In this document: one piece after another, positions 32,920 to 42,416 of the stretch | Layout of the letters: every line of letters starts with the position of its first letter | Numbering within the stretch: position 1 is the stretch's first letter | DNA from: Microbacterium sp. LWO13-1.2 | GTDB taxonomy: Bacteria; Actinomycetota; Actinomycetes; Actinomycetales; Microbacteriaceae | Direction: 5' to 3' | Assembly: GCF_038397725.1 (NCBI RefSeq) | Contig: NZ_CP151634.1 | Location: 2,604,001-2,668,000 of the forward strand | Length of the DNA: 64,000 nucleotides | Notes under the pieces: generated by a model | What the model was told of the DNA's origin: nothing | What the model saw: the letters and a program-made list of their open reading frames with translations, nothing else | The model's database searches: none | Program-made: the position numbers and the translations under genes

Positions 32920-34344
32920 CTAGATCGCATCCACAGATCGTCGCGGCGTCCGGAGGAATGCGGCAACCAGCAGTGCCGCGACAAGCGCGATCCCGGCATT
33001 GACTCCGATCGCCATCTGCAGGCCAGGAAGCAGAGTAGACGCGACGACACTCGTTGCGATCGCAGACATGACCGGAGTGCCCAGCGTGATCCCGACCTGC
33101 TGGCTCATCGTGACGAGTCCGGTCGCGAGTCCCTGCTGGTCAGACGGAATCTCCGATGTGGCGATGACGGTGTAGCCGACGATCGCGACGAGGTTCGCCA
33201 CGCCCCCGATGAAGGTGACGATCAGGAGCGGGATCACCCAGGCATGGTCCTCGGAGAGGAAGGCCAGCGGCAGCGTCGCAGCCGCCTGCACGACGAATCC
33301 GACGACGATCGCAGCCTTGGCGCCGGTCTTTCCGATGACTCGCGGGGCGATGACGCCGCCGATGACCGTACCGACCCCGAGCACAGCAAGCATCAGACCG
33401 GCGACGACAGCGCTGAAACCCAGCGTCTCCTGAAGGTAGAGCGTGAGAAGGAAGACGAGAGAGGTCTCGGTCGCGAAGGCCAGCAGTCCGGCGATGTTGC
33501 CCCACGCGACGTTGGTGCGCCGGAGGAGAGCGGGAGTGACGAGGGGATCGGCGACGCGGGACTCGATGGTCAGGAACGCGGCGAACAGCGCGACGGCCGC
33601 CGCGATCGGACCCCACGCAGCAGGACTCGCCCAGCCCGCATGGCCAGCCATGTCGATGCCGAGCACCAGGGCGATGAGGGCGAGGGTGACGGTGACCGCT
33701 CCTGGTACGTCGAGGCGCGGGCGGGGCCCTGCCGCAGGCTCGCGGAGCACGAATGGCGCGATGGCAACGACGATCACCGCGACGACCACGTTGATGAGAA
33801 ATGCCCAGCGCCAGCTGACGGTCCCGGTCAGGATGCCGCCGAGCACTGCTCCGGCTGTGAAGCCGGCCGCCATGAGCGCGCCGTTGAGCCCCAGAATGCG
33901 GGCGCGGGCCGCTCCTTCGGAGAACATCGTGGTCAGCAGCGACAATGCGGCCGGAGTGACCATCGCGGTGGCGATGCCCTGACCGACGCGGGCGGAGAGC
34001 AGCAGCACTGGCTCCTGGGCGAGTCCGCCGGCGAGCGAGGAGACGCCGAGCAGGACGATGCCGATCAGGAACAGGCGCCGACGCCCGAACAGGTCGGCGG
34101 CCCGGCCGAAGAACAGCGTGAAGCCGGCGGCGCACAGTGCGAATGCCGTCACGATCCACTGCAGTGCAGACGTCGCGAACCCGAGCTCGCGGCCGATGTG
34201 CGGCAATGCGACGTTGAGGATGGAGAAGTCGACAGCGAGGGTGAAGTTCGCCGTCAGCAGCACCATGACCGCGAGGCGATCACCGACGGTGAGCCGTGGG
34301 GACTTCGGGAGAACAGGTCGGGTGAGCGAGAGTGCGTCGGTCAT
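32920..34344 (-). CDS. MFS drug exporter, DHA2-like (14 spans)
   Basis: A 474-residue transporter. The start LTVGDRLAVMVLLTANFTLA, then VDFSILNVALPHIGRELGF (motif D1-like) and GRAADLFGRRRLFLIG (motif A), and the span GILTGTVSWRWAFLINV (motif C region) identify the EmrB/QacA-type family. The start at 34344 was chosen over an upstream in-frame ATG that lies beyond the divergent promoter. It is divergent from an XRE/MmyB-type regulator, the usual arrangement for this regulator class. Confidence 0.88.
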   Translation of the reverse strand: MTDALSLTRPVLPKSPRLTVGDRLAVMVLLTANFTLAVDFSILNVALPHIGRELGFATSALQWIVTAFALCAAGFTLFFGRAADLFGRRRLFLIGIVLLGVSSLAGGLAQEPVLLLSARVGQGIATAMVTPAALSLLTTMFSEGAARARILGLNGALMAAGFTAGAVLGGILTGTVSWRWAFLINVVVAVIVVAIAPFVLREPAAGPRPRLDVPGAVTVTLALIALVLGIDMAGHAGWASPAAWGPIAAAVALFAAFLTIESRVADPLVTPALLRRTNVAWGNIAGLLAFATETSLVFLLTLYLQETLGFSAVVAGLMLAVLGVGTVIGGVIAPRVIGKTGAKAAIVVGFVVQAAATLPLAFLSEDHAWVIPLLIVTFIGGVANLVAIVGYTVIATSEIPSDQQGLATGLVTMSQQVGITLGTPVMSAIATSVVASTLLPGLQMAIGVNAGIALVAALLVAAFLRTPRRSVDAI

Positions 34345-34405
34345 GCATCCAGCCTCCGCCGTTGCGCAGAGCCCAGCCAGAACCCTGGATTGGCTGCCCT
34401 CCCGA

Positions 34406-34420
34406 TGCCTAGTACTGGCA
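34406..34420. promoter_or_regulatory. Short dyad between the MFS gene and its regulator
   Basis: TGCC-N7-GGCA with a TAGTACT centre lies 61 bases upstream of the MFS start and 40 bases upstream of the XRE gene start. It is the only clear dyad in this 116-bp region and might be the XRE operator. Evidence is weak. Confidence 0.3.
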
Positions 34421-34460
34421 GGGGCAGGCAACGGCAGGGAAAGCCCGAGAGAATGAGGGC

Positions 34461-35324
34461 ATGGACGAACGAGCGCTGGAGGCTGATCGGCCCGTCACCG
34501 AGCTGGGGGAATTCCTGCGCTCTCGCCGGGACCGCCTGACCCCCGAGGATGCCGGGGTCCGCTCGTATGGTCGGCGCCGGGTGCCGGGCCTGCGCCGCGA
34601 AGAGCTGGCGCAGCTGGCGGGAGTCTCGGCGACATACCTCACGCGGCTCGAGCAGGGGCAGTCGCAGAACGCCTCGGACGCGGTGATCGACGCCCTTGCG
34701 CGCGCGTTGCAGCTGGATGCCGATGAGCGGGCGCATCTGTTCGTGCTGGCGCATCCGACCCCGCTCGAGCGGCCGCGGACCTCCGCGCCGGAGATCGCGA
34801 AACCGGGTGCGGAACAGCTCCTGCATGCGATGGGTGATGTGCCGGCTGTCCTGCTCGGACGCTTCAACGACATCCTCGCCTGGAACCGCGCCGGTCATCT
34901 GCTGTTGGCAGGTCATCTCGACGTGACAGCGCCATCCTGGCCCGCTGAGCGGCCCAATCACATCAGGATGCTGTTCTGCGATCCGCACACCCGTGACCTC
35001 TATGCGGATTGGGAGGCGGAGGCCGAGGTGGCCGTCGCATCGATGCGGTACGCGGCGGCGACGTTCGCCGACGACCGGCACCTCGCCGAGCTCGTCGGCC
35101 AGCTCAGCATGAACAGTCCGGAATTCGCATCTCTGTGGGCAGGGCACTCGGTGCGGTTGTGCACGAGCGGCACCAAGCGTTTCCGGCACCCGGCCGTCGG
35201 CGACATCGAACTGGACTACGAGGTGCTGCACCTCCCCGAGGGCAACGGGCAGCGAATCCTCACGCACACCGCGCGCCCCGGTAGCGCTTCTCAGGCTGCG
35301 CTCCGCCTTCTCACCTGCGTGTAG
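34461..35324 (+). CDS. XRE-family regulator with MmyB-like ligand domain
   Basis: A 287-residue regulator. The helix-turn-helix is VPGLRREELAQLAGVSATYL, followed by TRLEQGQSQNASDAVIDALA, a motif specific to this actinobacterial subgroup. The C-terminal half (from about residue 110, VPAVLLGRFNDILAWNRAGH) resembles the PAS-like MmyB ligand-binding domain, which binds fatty acids in studied members. It is divergent from the MFS exporter gene and probably regulates it. Confidence 0.9.
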   Translation: MDERALEADRPVTELGEFLRSRRDRLTPEDAGVRSYGRRRVPGLRREELAQLAGVSATYLTRLEQGQSQNASDAVIDALARALQLDADERAHLFVLAHPTPLERPRTSAPEIAKPGAEQLLHAMGDVPAVLLGRFNDILAWNRAGHLLLAGHLDVTAPSWPAERPNHIRMLFCDPHTRDLYADWEAEAEVAVASMRYAAATFADDRHLAELVGQLSMNSPEFASLWAGHSVRLCTSGTKRFRHPAVGDIELDYEVLHLPEGNGQRILTHTARPGSASQAALRLLTCV

Positions 35325-35473
35325 GCGTTCGTCGGGCGCCCGGCTCGGTTCTTACGCCGAAGGTGTCGCTGCGCGCACGGATCATCCGGATGAGGTCGAC
35401 GCCACCCGGTTGACGTCGTCGAGACTGCGGGGTAGAAGGGCATCTTGACGCCACCTGCGAAGGAGTGATCGAG

Positions 35474-36334
35474 ATGTCGGAGAGAACAGGGATCAACGCG
35501 CTGATACATAAGATCGGCGGGGACAAGAGGCTCGACCGCGTTGCGGCGACGGTCAGCGATGCGGTCGGCGCGGTCGCGAAACCCTCAGTCGTCAAGAATG
35601 CGTTGTCCGGCTCGTGGCTCGGGCATCAGTTGCACCCGGTGCTGACCGATCTGCCTATCGGCGCCTGGGGCGCGGCGACCGTACTGGACCTCACCGCAGG
35701 GGAGGAAGGGGCCAAGGCGGCGCGCCGACTCGTCGGATTCGGCATCCTTTCGGCAGTGCCGACCGCGATGTCGGGCGCGTCCGACTGGGCGGACACCGTC
35801 GGACGGAACAAGCGCGTCGGTCTCGTGCACGGCCTCGCGAACGCCGCGGGAACCGGGCTGCAGGCGGCGTCCTGGTTCGCGCGACGGCGCGGGCATCGCG
35901 GCGTGGGTGTCGTGCTCAGCCTCCTCGCGCTCAGCACGACACTCGCCTCCGCGTATCTCGGTGGCCACCTGTCGTTCGTGCGCGGTGTCGGAGTGAACCG
36001 CACCGCGTTCCAGCACCCGACGCGAACGTGGACGGATGTCGCCGCCGATGCCGACATCACGGAAGGGGCGCTCGCGCGCGTCACGGCCGACGGCGTGCCC
36101 GTTCTCCTCGCTCGGCGCGGTGAAGAACTGCGGGCGATCTCGGCCGTGTGCTCGCATGCGGGTGGCTCGCTCGATGAGGGAACCCTTGACCAGGATGGCT
36201 GCGTCACCTGCCCATGGCACGGCAGCCGGTTCCGCACCCAGGATGGATCGGTCGTGCGTGGCCCAGCCAGCGTGCCTCAGCCGCAGTGGGAGGTCCGTGT
36301 GGACGGCGGACGCATCTTCGTCCGGTCAGCCTGA
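35474..36334 (+). CDS. DUF2231 membrane protein fused to a Rieske [2Fe-2S] domain
   Basis: A 286-residue protein. Residues about 45-170 are the DUF2231 membrane part with about four spans (LGHQLHPVLTDLPIGAWGAA carries the family His pair). The C-terminal domain is Rieske-type with the ligand motifs CSHAGGSL and CPWHGSRF at about residues 226-249. AGGAG lies 8 bases before ATG 35474. It may move electrons at the membrane; the partner oxidoreductase is not nearby. Such fusions are frequent in actinobacteria but not functionally characterised. Confidence 0.88.
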   Translation: MSERTGINALIHKIGGDKRLDRVAATVSDAVGAVAKPSVVKNALSGSWLGHQLHPVLTDLPIGAWGAATVLDLTAGEEGAKAARRLVGFGILSAVPTAMSGASDWADTVGRNKRVGLVHGLANAAGTGLQAASWFARRRGHRGVGVVLSLLALSTTLASAYLGGHLSFVRGVGVNRTAFQHPTRTWTDVAADADITEGALARVTADGVPVLLARRGEELRAISAVCSHAGGSLDEGTLDQDGCVTCPWHGSRFRTQDGSVVRGPASVPQPQWEVRVDGGRIFVRSA

Positions 36335-36370
36335 GTTCGGATCCCTTGCCGCGGGGCGATCACTGAGGAC

Positions 36371-36413
36371 TCGATAGATCGATTATCGTGCGAAATCTAT
36401 CGAAAGTCGATAG
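36371..36413. promoter_or_regulatory. Two CGATA/TATCG palindromes upstream of the DUF2975-XRE operon
   Basis: Two 17-bp dyads lie 25 bases apart: CGATA-N7-TATCG at 36372-36388 and CTATCG-AAAGT-CGATAG at 36397-36413. Both arms are perfect. They end 30 bases before the DUF2975 ATG. The repeated half-site suggests binding by the small XRE protein encoded second in the operon, hence autoregulation. Confidence 0.65.
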
Positions 36414-36443
36414 GATGGGTGTCTCGAACAAGGGGAGAACACC

Positions 36444-36935
36444 ATGGGGAATCTGACGATCTACATCCTGCGGGCCGTCATCGCGATCTCGCTCATCGGT
36501 TCGCTCGTCGTGCAGACGGTCGTGCTGCCGCTGATCTGGGCGGACCTGGAGAGCGAGGGTGCGACCATGCCCGGTCGCATCGCGTTCGTCGTGATCCTCG
36601 GGCTCGGGGTCCTCACGATGCAGAGCTTCGCGGTCTGCGTCTGGCGTCTGCTGACGCTCGTTCGCAAGGACGCCGTATTCTCACGGCGCGCGTTCCGCTA
36701 CGTGGATGTGATCATCGGCACCATCGCGGCCGCGGCCGTTTTGATGTTCGCCCTTGCCGTCCTGCTCGCACCCGGCGGCGTCGCCCCGGGGATCGTCGGC
36801 CTGATCTGCGGGGCGTCGTGTGTGCTGATGGGGATGGCGCTGCTCGTCGTGGTGATGAGGCGCCTGCTGGTGCAGGCGATCGATCGTGACGCCGAGGCGC
36901 GTGCGCTGCGATCCGAACTCGATGAGGTGGTCTGA
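36444..36935 (+). CDS. DUF2975 membrane protein
   Basis: A 163-residue protein with four predicted spans. The features of DUF2975 are the N-terminal span, the RIAFVVILGLGVLTMQSFAV region and the RLLTLVRKDAVFSRRAFRYV amphipathic loop. It overlaps by one base the gene of a small XRE/Cro regulator, the constant partner of this family in Gram-positive bacteria. Function is unknown. AGGGGAG precedes the ATG. Confidence 0.88.
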   Translation: MGNLTIYILRAVIAISLIGSLVVQTVVLPLIWADLESEGATMPGRIAFVVILGLGVLTMQSFAVCVWRLLTLVRKDAVFSRRAFRYVDVIIGTIAAAAVLMFALAVLLAPGGVAPGIVGLICGASCVLMGMALLVVVMRRLLVQAIDRDAEARALRSELDEVV

Positions 36936-37171
36936 TGCCGATCGTCGTCGACATCGACATCGTTCTGGCGCAGCGGAAGTTGGCGGTCGGGGCCCTCGCT
37001 GAGCAGATCGGAATCAGTCCGGCGAATCTTGCCGTGCTCAAGAACGGTCGAGCGAAAGCTGTTCGCTTCACGACGCTCGATGCGCTGTGCGAAGCATTGG
37101 ACTGCCAACCCGGCGACCTGCTGCGCTGGGTGCCGGCGGATGCGGCACGCCCGGTGGATGCCGCAGGCTGA
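36935..37171 (+). CDS. Small XRE/Cro (YozG-type) regulator
   Basis: A 78-residue protein that is almost wholly a helix-turn-helix of the Cro/C1 type: LAEQIGISPANLAVLKNGRA followed by RFTTLDALCEALDCQPGDLL. It is the standard partner of DUF2975 proteins. The start ATG shares a base with the DUF2975 stop (TGATG). It likely binds the CGATA/TATCG palindromes before the operon. Its regulon is probably just this locus. Confidence 0.9.
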   Translation: MPIVVDIDIVLAQRKLAVGALAEQIGISPANLAVLKNGRAKAVRFTTLDALCEALDCQPGDLLRWVPADAARPVDAAG

Positions 37172-37186
37172 GGCAGGACCGACGAT

Positions 37187-37993
37187 TCAGCCCCGGCGCC
37201 ACGCGTCGTCAGTGAGATGCGACCCGGCTTGCGGGCCCATCTGCAGCATCCCGCCGTCGACCGACCAGCTCGCGCCGGTGACGTAGCTGGCGGAGGGGGA
37301 GGCGAGGAAGGCGATCACCGCGGCGACTTCCTCTGGTTTCCCGGGCCGGCCCAGCGGCACGCCGGGGCGGTGCGTGGAATCGGCATCTGACGACTCCATG
37401 TGATTGATCGGCGTCGCGATCTCGCCGGGCGCGACCGCGTTCGCAGTGATCCCATGTTGACCGAGCTCCTGCGACATGGTCTCGATGAGTCCGGCGAGGC
37501 CGTGCTTCGCGGCCACATACGCTGCCGCGCCGACTCGTGGCTGATGCGCGTGCACACTCGTCACCGCGATCAGCCGGCCCCCGGTGCCTGCCGTGACCAT
37601 CCGCCGCGCAGCCGCCTAGAGCCCGGCGAACGCACCGTCGAGGTTCAGCGCGATGACCTCACGCCACTGATCGGCTGACACCTCCAGGAACGGACCTCCG
37701 GTTCCGCCGCCGGCGTTGTTGACGAAGACGTCGAGACCGCCGAGCTCGTCGGCCAGCTGGTCCACGACCTCGGCGACCTCGTCGATCGCTGTCGCATCGA
37801 ACCTGGCCACGACGGCACGGCGGCCGCGCTCACGCACAGCAGCAGCTGTGCGTTCGGCGCCTTCCTGGTCTGAATGCCATGTGACGCCGACATCCATACC
37901 GGCGTCGGCGAGTGCGAGGGCGGTGGCGGCACCGATCCCCGAGTCGGACGCGGTGACGATGGCGGTTGCAGGGGAGAAGCCTCTCTGTGACAT
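37187..37993 (-). pseudogene. Short-chain dehydrogenase/reductase interrupted by an in-frame TAG
   Basis: A 268-codon SDR read from 37993. The cofactor-binding end has TASDSGIGAATALALADAG and NNAGGG; the catalytic segment VTSVHAHQ and YVAAK (Tyr/Lys) comes from the second half. At 37616-37618 a TAG replaces a sense codon between GAFAGL and AAARRMVTAG, in frame. A single C-to-T change from CAG would explain it. The product would be truncated before the catalytic Tyr, so the gene is probably inactive unless the stop is read through or is an error. Confidence 0.8.
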
Positions 37994-38256
37994 GCGAGGC
38001 AAGGTAGCCGCGTTCGGCCATGGGCCGGGAGGGGGTTTACAGCCCGCGATGCGTGAGATACGCCCCGCAACCGTTCCGGCGGTGGCGGTGTCAATCTGTC
38101 TCCGATTCATAGCCGATCGAGGAGATCACCGATGATGCGACCTCGTGACGCTTCATCCGCTCGGTCGCGCCGACCATGCCGCAGGCGTCAACCCCCTTGC
38201 GGGCACTGGTGCCGGACCGCAGGCTGGAGCCATCCACCGCGAGGAGGGAGCATCTC

Positions 38257-38460
38257 ATGCCTGACGGAATCGACCCCATCGAAGATCAGAAGCCGACAGC
38301 CGATCTCCAGGAGCAGGAGCGCCCGGAAATCGACGAGCCGAACGACCCCGAAGCGCCACCCGTCGCAGCACCGGATTTCGGCGGGTCCGAGGCGAACCCG
38401 GCGGATGTCGTGGAGCAGCGCCAAGAGGTGCCGCTCGACGAGGAGAATCCGCGGGAGTAG
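38257..38460 (+). CDS. Small acidic hypothetical protein
   Basis: A 67-residue protein rich in Asp, Glu and Pro (MPDGIDPIEDQKPTADLQEQ at the start), presumably disordered. The start at 38257 follows GAGGAGGGAG; an in-frame ATG 27 codons earlier has no such site. Acidic short proteins of this type are common in Microbacterium and have no known role. The 38461-38525 gap holds nothing recognisable. Confidence 0.6.
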   Translation: MPDGIDPIEDQKPTADLQEQERPEIDEPNDPEAPPVAAPDFGGSEANPADVVEQRQEVPLDEENPRE

Positions 38461-38525
38461 ACGCGACCGACGCATATCATCGATGACTTCTTCCCCTTCG
38501 GCCCGCGCCTTCGTAGGCTGAGGCC

Positions 38526-38909
38526 ATGGACAGAACTCTCGTGCTGGCTGCTCAGGTCGCGATTCCGCAAGGGCATCGGCTCGAGGTGACCGAGCGTCAC
38601 GACGACCTGACCGGAGAGCCGATCGTGCTCGCCCTCGTCGACCTCGACACCGGCATCCGCTTCCAGCGCGCAGAGGGGCATCACGGCGAGATCTCCCGCT
38701 GGCTGGGGCGGGTGCTCGATTGCACGGTCACCATGCACGGAGCGGGCGCCGGGACGGTGCTCACCGTCGATCCGATCGGTCCGGGGCCGACCGGTGCGAA
38801 GGTGGCACTGCGCGGTGCGGATGCGGCCGCGGATGCGGCGAAGGCAGAAGCCGATCGTTGGGGCGGCAGCGATCGCCCTCCTCAGCCGGAGGCCGAGCGC
38901 TTCTGGTGA
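38526..38909 (+). CDS. Hypothetical protein, 127 residues
   Basis: A soluble protein with a likely beta-rich core (residues 1-75) and an Ala/Glu-rich helical tail. No motif is recognised. It converges with the end of dnaE2 24 bases away. Codon structure is regular and the start is spaced well from the previous gene, which supports coding. Function unknown. Confidence 0.55.
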   Translation: MDRTLVLAAQVAIPQGHRLEVTERHDDLTGEPIVLALVDLDTGIRFQRAEGHHGEISRWLGRVLDCTVTMHGAGAGTVLTVDPIGPGPTGAKVALRGADAAADAAKAEADRWGGSDRPPQPEAERFW

Positions 38910-38933
38910 CACGCCCGGCCCAGCGGGGGTCTC

Positions 38934-41900
38934 TCATCGGAAATCCCGTGACCGGTGCGAGATGCCGGTGCGCAGGTCTTCGAATGCGTCGGCGAGCACG
39001 TTGACGACGCCTTCGGCGGAGCGCTCGAGAATGCCGCGGATGATGAGCGCCGGCGACTCCCGCGCGACACGGCGATAGCGGTTCCAGACCCCGGTCGAGC
39101 AGACGACGTTGACGAGTCCGTGCTCATCCTCGAGGTTCATGAAGGTGACCCCTGCCGCGGTCGCCGGTCGCTGCCGATGCGTGACGAGTCCGGCGACCTC
39201 GATGCGCCGGCCCGTCTCATGGGTCTGCAGGTCGGCGGCGGTGAGCACCCCGCGTTCGCGCAGCGCCGCGCGGAAGTGCGCCATCGGATGATCGTCGGTG
39301 GAGACCCCCGTCGCCCAGAGGTCGGCGGCGAGCTGTTCATAACTGGACTGATCGGCGAACAACGGCGGCTGCACTGACACTGTCGTCCCGGGGAGGAATC
39401 TGGCGCGGTCATCGGCGGCGGCACCGGCGAGCCAGATCGCTTCCCGGCGTTTCAGGCCGAGGCAGGAGAAAGCGCCGGCGGTACCGAGCGCTTCCAGTTG
39501 GGCGGCGGTCGCATCCGTGCGCCGCACCAGGTCGTTCAAATCCCGGTAGGGGCCGTTCGCTTCCCGCTCCGCGACGATGCGCTCCGCCATCGGCACGCCG
39601 ATCCCGCGGACGCCGCTGAGTCCCAGCCGCACCGCGTACCGGCCGTCCCGGCGGTGGGCGGCGGAATCGTCCGGTGCGCTCCGGTTGAAACGGGCAGGCG
39701 TCGGCTGCGGATCATCGAGGCAGGAGCCCAGCCCGGTCGGCGTCCGCCGAGTAGAGACCTCTTCAGGCTGGTCGGGCTGGAGCGGCTCCAGGGTCTCGGT
39801 CGCGCCCGAGGCGTGCAGGTCGGGGCGACGCACCTCCACGCCGTGCCGGCGGGTGTCGGCGGTCAAGGTGGCCGCGGAGTAGAAACCCATCGGCTGCGAG
39901 CGAAGGAGCCCGGCGAGGAAGGCCGCCGGGTAGTGCAGCTTCAGCCAGGAGCTGGCATAGACCAGCAGAGCGAACGACAGCGAATGCGACTCGGCGAAGC
40001 CGAAGTTCGAGAAGGCCTGGATCTGCGCGTAGATGCGGTCGGCGGTGTCCTTGTCGAGCCCGCGCCTGTCCATGCCCGCGTAGAGCTTCTCGCGGACCTG
40101 CTCGATCTTCTCCAGGCCGCGCTTGGAACCCATCGCGCGGCGCAGGAGATCCGCCTCATCGGCAGTGCAGTCGCCGATGGCGGTGGCCATCTGGATGAGC
40201 TGCTCCTGGAAGATCGGAACACCGAGGGTGCGCTTCAGGATGGGTTCCAGATCGGAATGCGGGTACGGGATATCCAGGCGCAGGGGGTCTTCGCCGCGCT
40301 CCGCCCGTTCCCTGTTCTCCTCGTCGAGTCTGTCCTTCGCCATCTTGCGGCGGACGAACGGATGCACCGCCCCACCCTGGATCGGGCCGGGCCGGATCAG
40401 GGCGATCTGGATTGCGAGATCGTAGAAGCTTCGCGGCTGCAGCCGGGGGAGCAGACCGATCTGCGCCCGGGATTCCACCTGGAACACCCCGATGGAATCA
40501 GCGCGGCAGAGCATGTCATAGACCGCTGGTTCCTCCTTGGGGAGAGTCTCCAGCTTCCAGGTCTCGCCGGTCGCCTCCTCGATGAGGTCGAAGCAGTGCT
40601 GAAGGGCGGCGAGCATCCCCAGGCCGAGCAGATCGAACTTCACCAGCCCCATCCAGGCGGCGTCGTCCTTCTCCCACTGGATGACGGTGCGGTTCTCCAT
40701 GCGCGCGTGCTCCACAGGCACGACCTCGCCGACCGGTCGGGCGGTGAGCACCATTCCGCCGGAGTGGATACCGAGATGCCGGGGCGCCTTCAGCAGTTCG
40801 CCGGCGTACTCGAGAACGTTCGAAGGGATGTCGTGCCCTTCCACGGGCTCCACCCCGGCGCCCCACCCGTCGACCTGGCGCGACCAGGCATCCTGCTGGC
40901 CGGGGGAGAAGCCGAGAGCCCTCGCCATGTCGCGTACGGCGTTCTTCGGGCGGTACTGGATGACGTTCGCCACCTGCGCTGCCCGCTCCCGGCCGTACTT
41001 CGCGTACACCCACTGGATGATCTCCTCCCGTCGGCGGGAGTCGAAATCCACGTCGATGTCGGGCTCCTCCTGGCGTGTGGTGGCGAGGAAGCGCTCGAAG
41101 GGGAGCTGGTAGAGGATCGGATCGACGGCGGTGATCCCCAGCAGATAGCAGACCGCGCTCGCCGCAGCGGATCCTCGTCCCTGGCAGAGGATGCCGAGGC
41201 GCTTCGCCTCGGCGACGATGCCGTGCACGATGAGGAAGTAGCCAGGAAAATCCTTCTCCTCGATGACGTTCAGCTCTCGCTCGATCCGGCTTCGCCCGTC
41301 GGCATCGAGGCGCGGGTACTTCTCGGGAACGGCCTCCCAGACCAGGGCGCGCAGCCAGCTCATCGGGGTGTGCCCGTCCGGAACCTCCTGTTGCGGCAGC
41401 GCGGGTCGCGCGCGACGCAGAGGGAAGGCGGATGCCGCTGCCAGCTCGAGCCCGTACGAGATCGCGCCGGGATAGCGCCGGAACCGTGCGGTCATCTCGG
41501 CTCCGCTGCGCAGGTGCGCGCCGCCGTGCACGGGCAGCCACCCGTCCAGATCGTCCATGCTGCGTACCGCCCGCACGGCGGCCACCGCCTCGGCGAGCCC
41601 GGCGCGCCCGGGAGCGGCGTAATGCACGTTGTTCGTGGCCACGACCGGCAGCCGCATCCGACCGGCGAGCTCGGCGAGGGCGTCATTGCGGCGGGAGTCC
41701 AGCGGATCGCCGTGATCGAACAGTTCGACGGCGACATGATCGCGTCCGAACAAGTCGACGAGGCGCCGCAGTGGCGTCTCGGCATCCCCCTGCTCCCACC
41801 CTCGTCGCACGCCGCCCTTGCGGCATCCCGTGAGAATCGTCCAGTGACCGCCGGCCTTCTCGACGAGTTCGTCGAGATCGTAGACGGGGCGGCCCTTCTC

Positions 41901-42416
41901 GCCGCCTCGCAGCTGGGCGGCGGAGATCGCTCCGGAGAGGCGGTGGTAGCCCTCCAGCCCACCCGCGAGAACGAGCAGATGCTCGCCGGCAGGGTCGGCG
42001 GCACCCCGCTGCGGTGCCGGCAGATCGAGGGACAGCTCGGCGCCGAACACCGTCTGCACCTGGAGTTTCATGATCTCGGCCAGTTCGCCGAAGCGGGCAG
42101 CGCCGTAGAAGCCGTCGTGATCGGTGAGGGCGAGGGCGGTGAGGCCGAGTCGCTCGGCCTCGGCGAGGAGATCCTCCGGCGATGAGGCGCCGTCGAGGAA
42201 CGAGTACGAGGAATGGGCGTGCAGCTCGGCGTAGGGCACGGCATCCGCAGGGCGGGTGATCTCCGTGGGCGGGATGTGCTTTCGTTTCCGGCTCACCGGC
42301 CCCGGATCGGTGCGGTGGGCCGGAGGTTCGGCGGTCGGGCTCTTCTCGACGGGTTCTTCGCCGCTGAGGGTGCGCTCCAGCTCTGCCCAGGTCAGCGGGG
42401 GATTGTGCCACCCCAT
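38934..42416 (-). CDS. dnaE2: Error-prone DNA polymerase DnaE2 (mutasome polymerase)
   Basis: A 1160-residue C-family polymerase. The N-terminal start MGWHNPPLTWAELERTLSGE is specific to DnaE2. The PHP domain has PYAELHAHSSYSFLDGAS and ALTDHDGFYG, the catalytic carboxylates lie in EEPDIDVDFDSRRREEI, and the C-terminal OB fold has FMNLEDEHGLVNVVC. DnaE2 performs translesion synthesis with ImuA' and ImuB after DNA damage. The ATG shares a base with the imuB stop. It is the third gene of an SOS-controlled operon that starts at 44688. Confidence 0.96.
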   Translation of the reverse strand: MGWHNPPLTWAELERTLSGEEPVEKSPTAEPPAHRTDPGPVSRKRKHIPPTEITRPADAVPYAELHAHSSYSFLDGASSPEDLLAEAERLGLTALALTDHDGFYGAARFGELAEIMKLQVQTVFGAELSLDLPAPQRGAADPAGEHLLVLAGGLEGYHRLSGAISAAQLRGGEKGRPVYDLDELVEKAGGHWTILTGCRKGGVRRGWEQGDAETPLRRLVDLFGRDHVAVELFDHGDPLDSRRNDALAELAGRMRLPVVATNNVHYAAPGRAGLAEAVAAVRAVRSMDDLDGWLPVHGGAHLRSGAEMTARFRRYPGAISYGLELAAASAFPLRRARPALPQQEVPDGHTPMSWLRALVWEAVPEKYPRLDADGRSRIERELNVIEEKDFPGYFLIVHGIVAEAKRLGILCQGRGSAAASAVCYLLGITAVDPILYQLPFERFLATTRQEEPDIDVDFDSRRREEIIQWVYAKYGRERAAQVANVIQYRPKNAVRDMARALGFSPGQQDAWSRQVDGWGAGVEPVEGHDIPSNVLEYAGELLKAPRHLGIHSGGMVLTARPVGEVVPVEHARMENRTVIQWEKDDAAWMGLVKFDLLGLGMLAALQHCFDLIEEATGETWKLETLPKEEPAVYDMLCRADSIGVFQVESRAQIGLLPRLQPRSFYDLAIQIALIRPGPIQGGAVHPFVRRKMAKDRLDEENRERAERGEDPLRLDIPYPHSDLEPILKRTLGVPIFQEQLIQMATAIGDCTADEADLLRRAMGSKRGLEKIEQVREKLYAGMDRRGLDKDTADRIYAQIQAFSNFGFAESHSLSFALLVYASSWLKLHYPAAFLAGLLRSQPMGFYSAATLTADTRRHGVEVRRPDLHASGATETLEPLQPDQPEEVSTRRTPTGLGSCLDDPQPTPARFNRSAPDDSAAHRRDGRYAVRLGLSGVRGIGVPMAERIVAEREANGPYRDLNDLVRRTDATAAQLEALGTAGAFSCLGLKRREAIWLAGAAADDRARFLPGTTVSVQPPLFADQSSYEQLAADLWATGVSTDDHPMAHFRAALRERGVLTAADLQTHETGRRIEVAGLVTHRQRPATAAGVTFMNLEDEHGLVNVVCSTGVWNRYRRVARESPALIIRGILERSAEGVVNVLADAFEDLRTGISHRSRDFR

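Noticed and set aside
39498..42185. 895-codon plus-strand frame opposite dnaE2
   Set aside because: Antisense shadow of the high-GC dnaE2 gene, with low-complexity composition and no recognisable motif.
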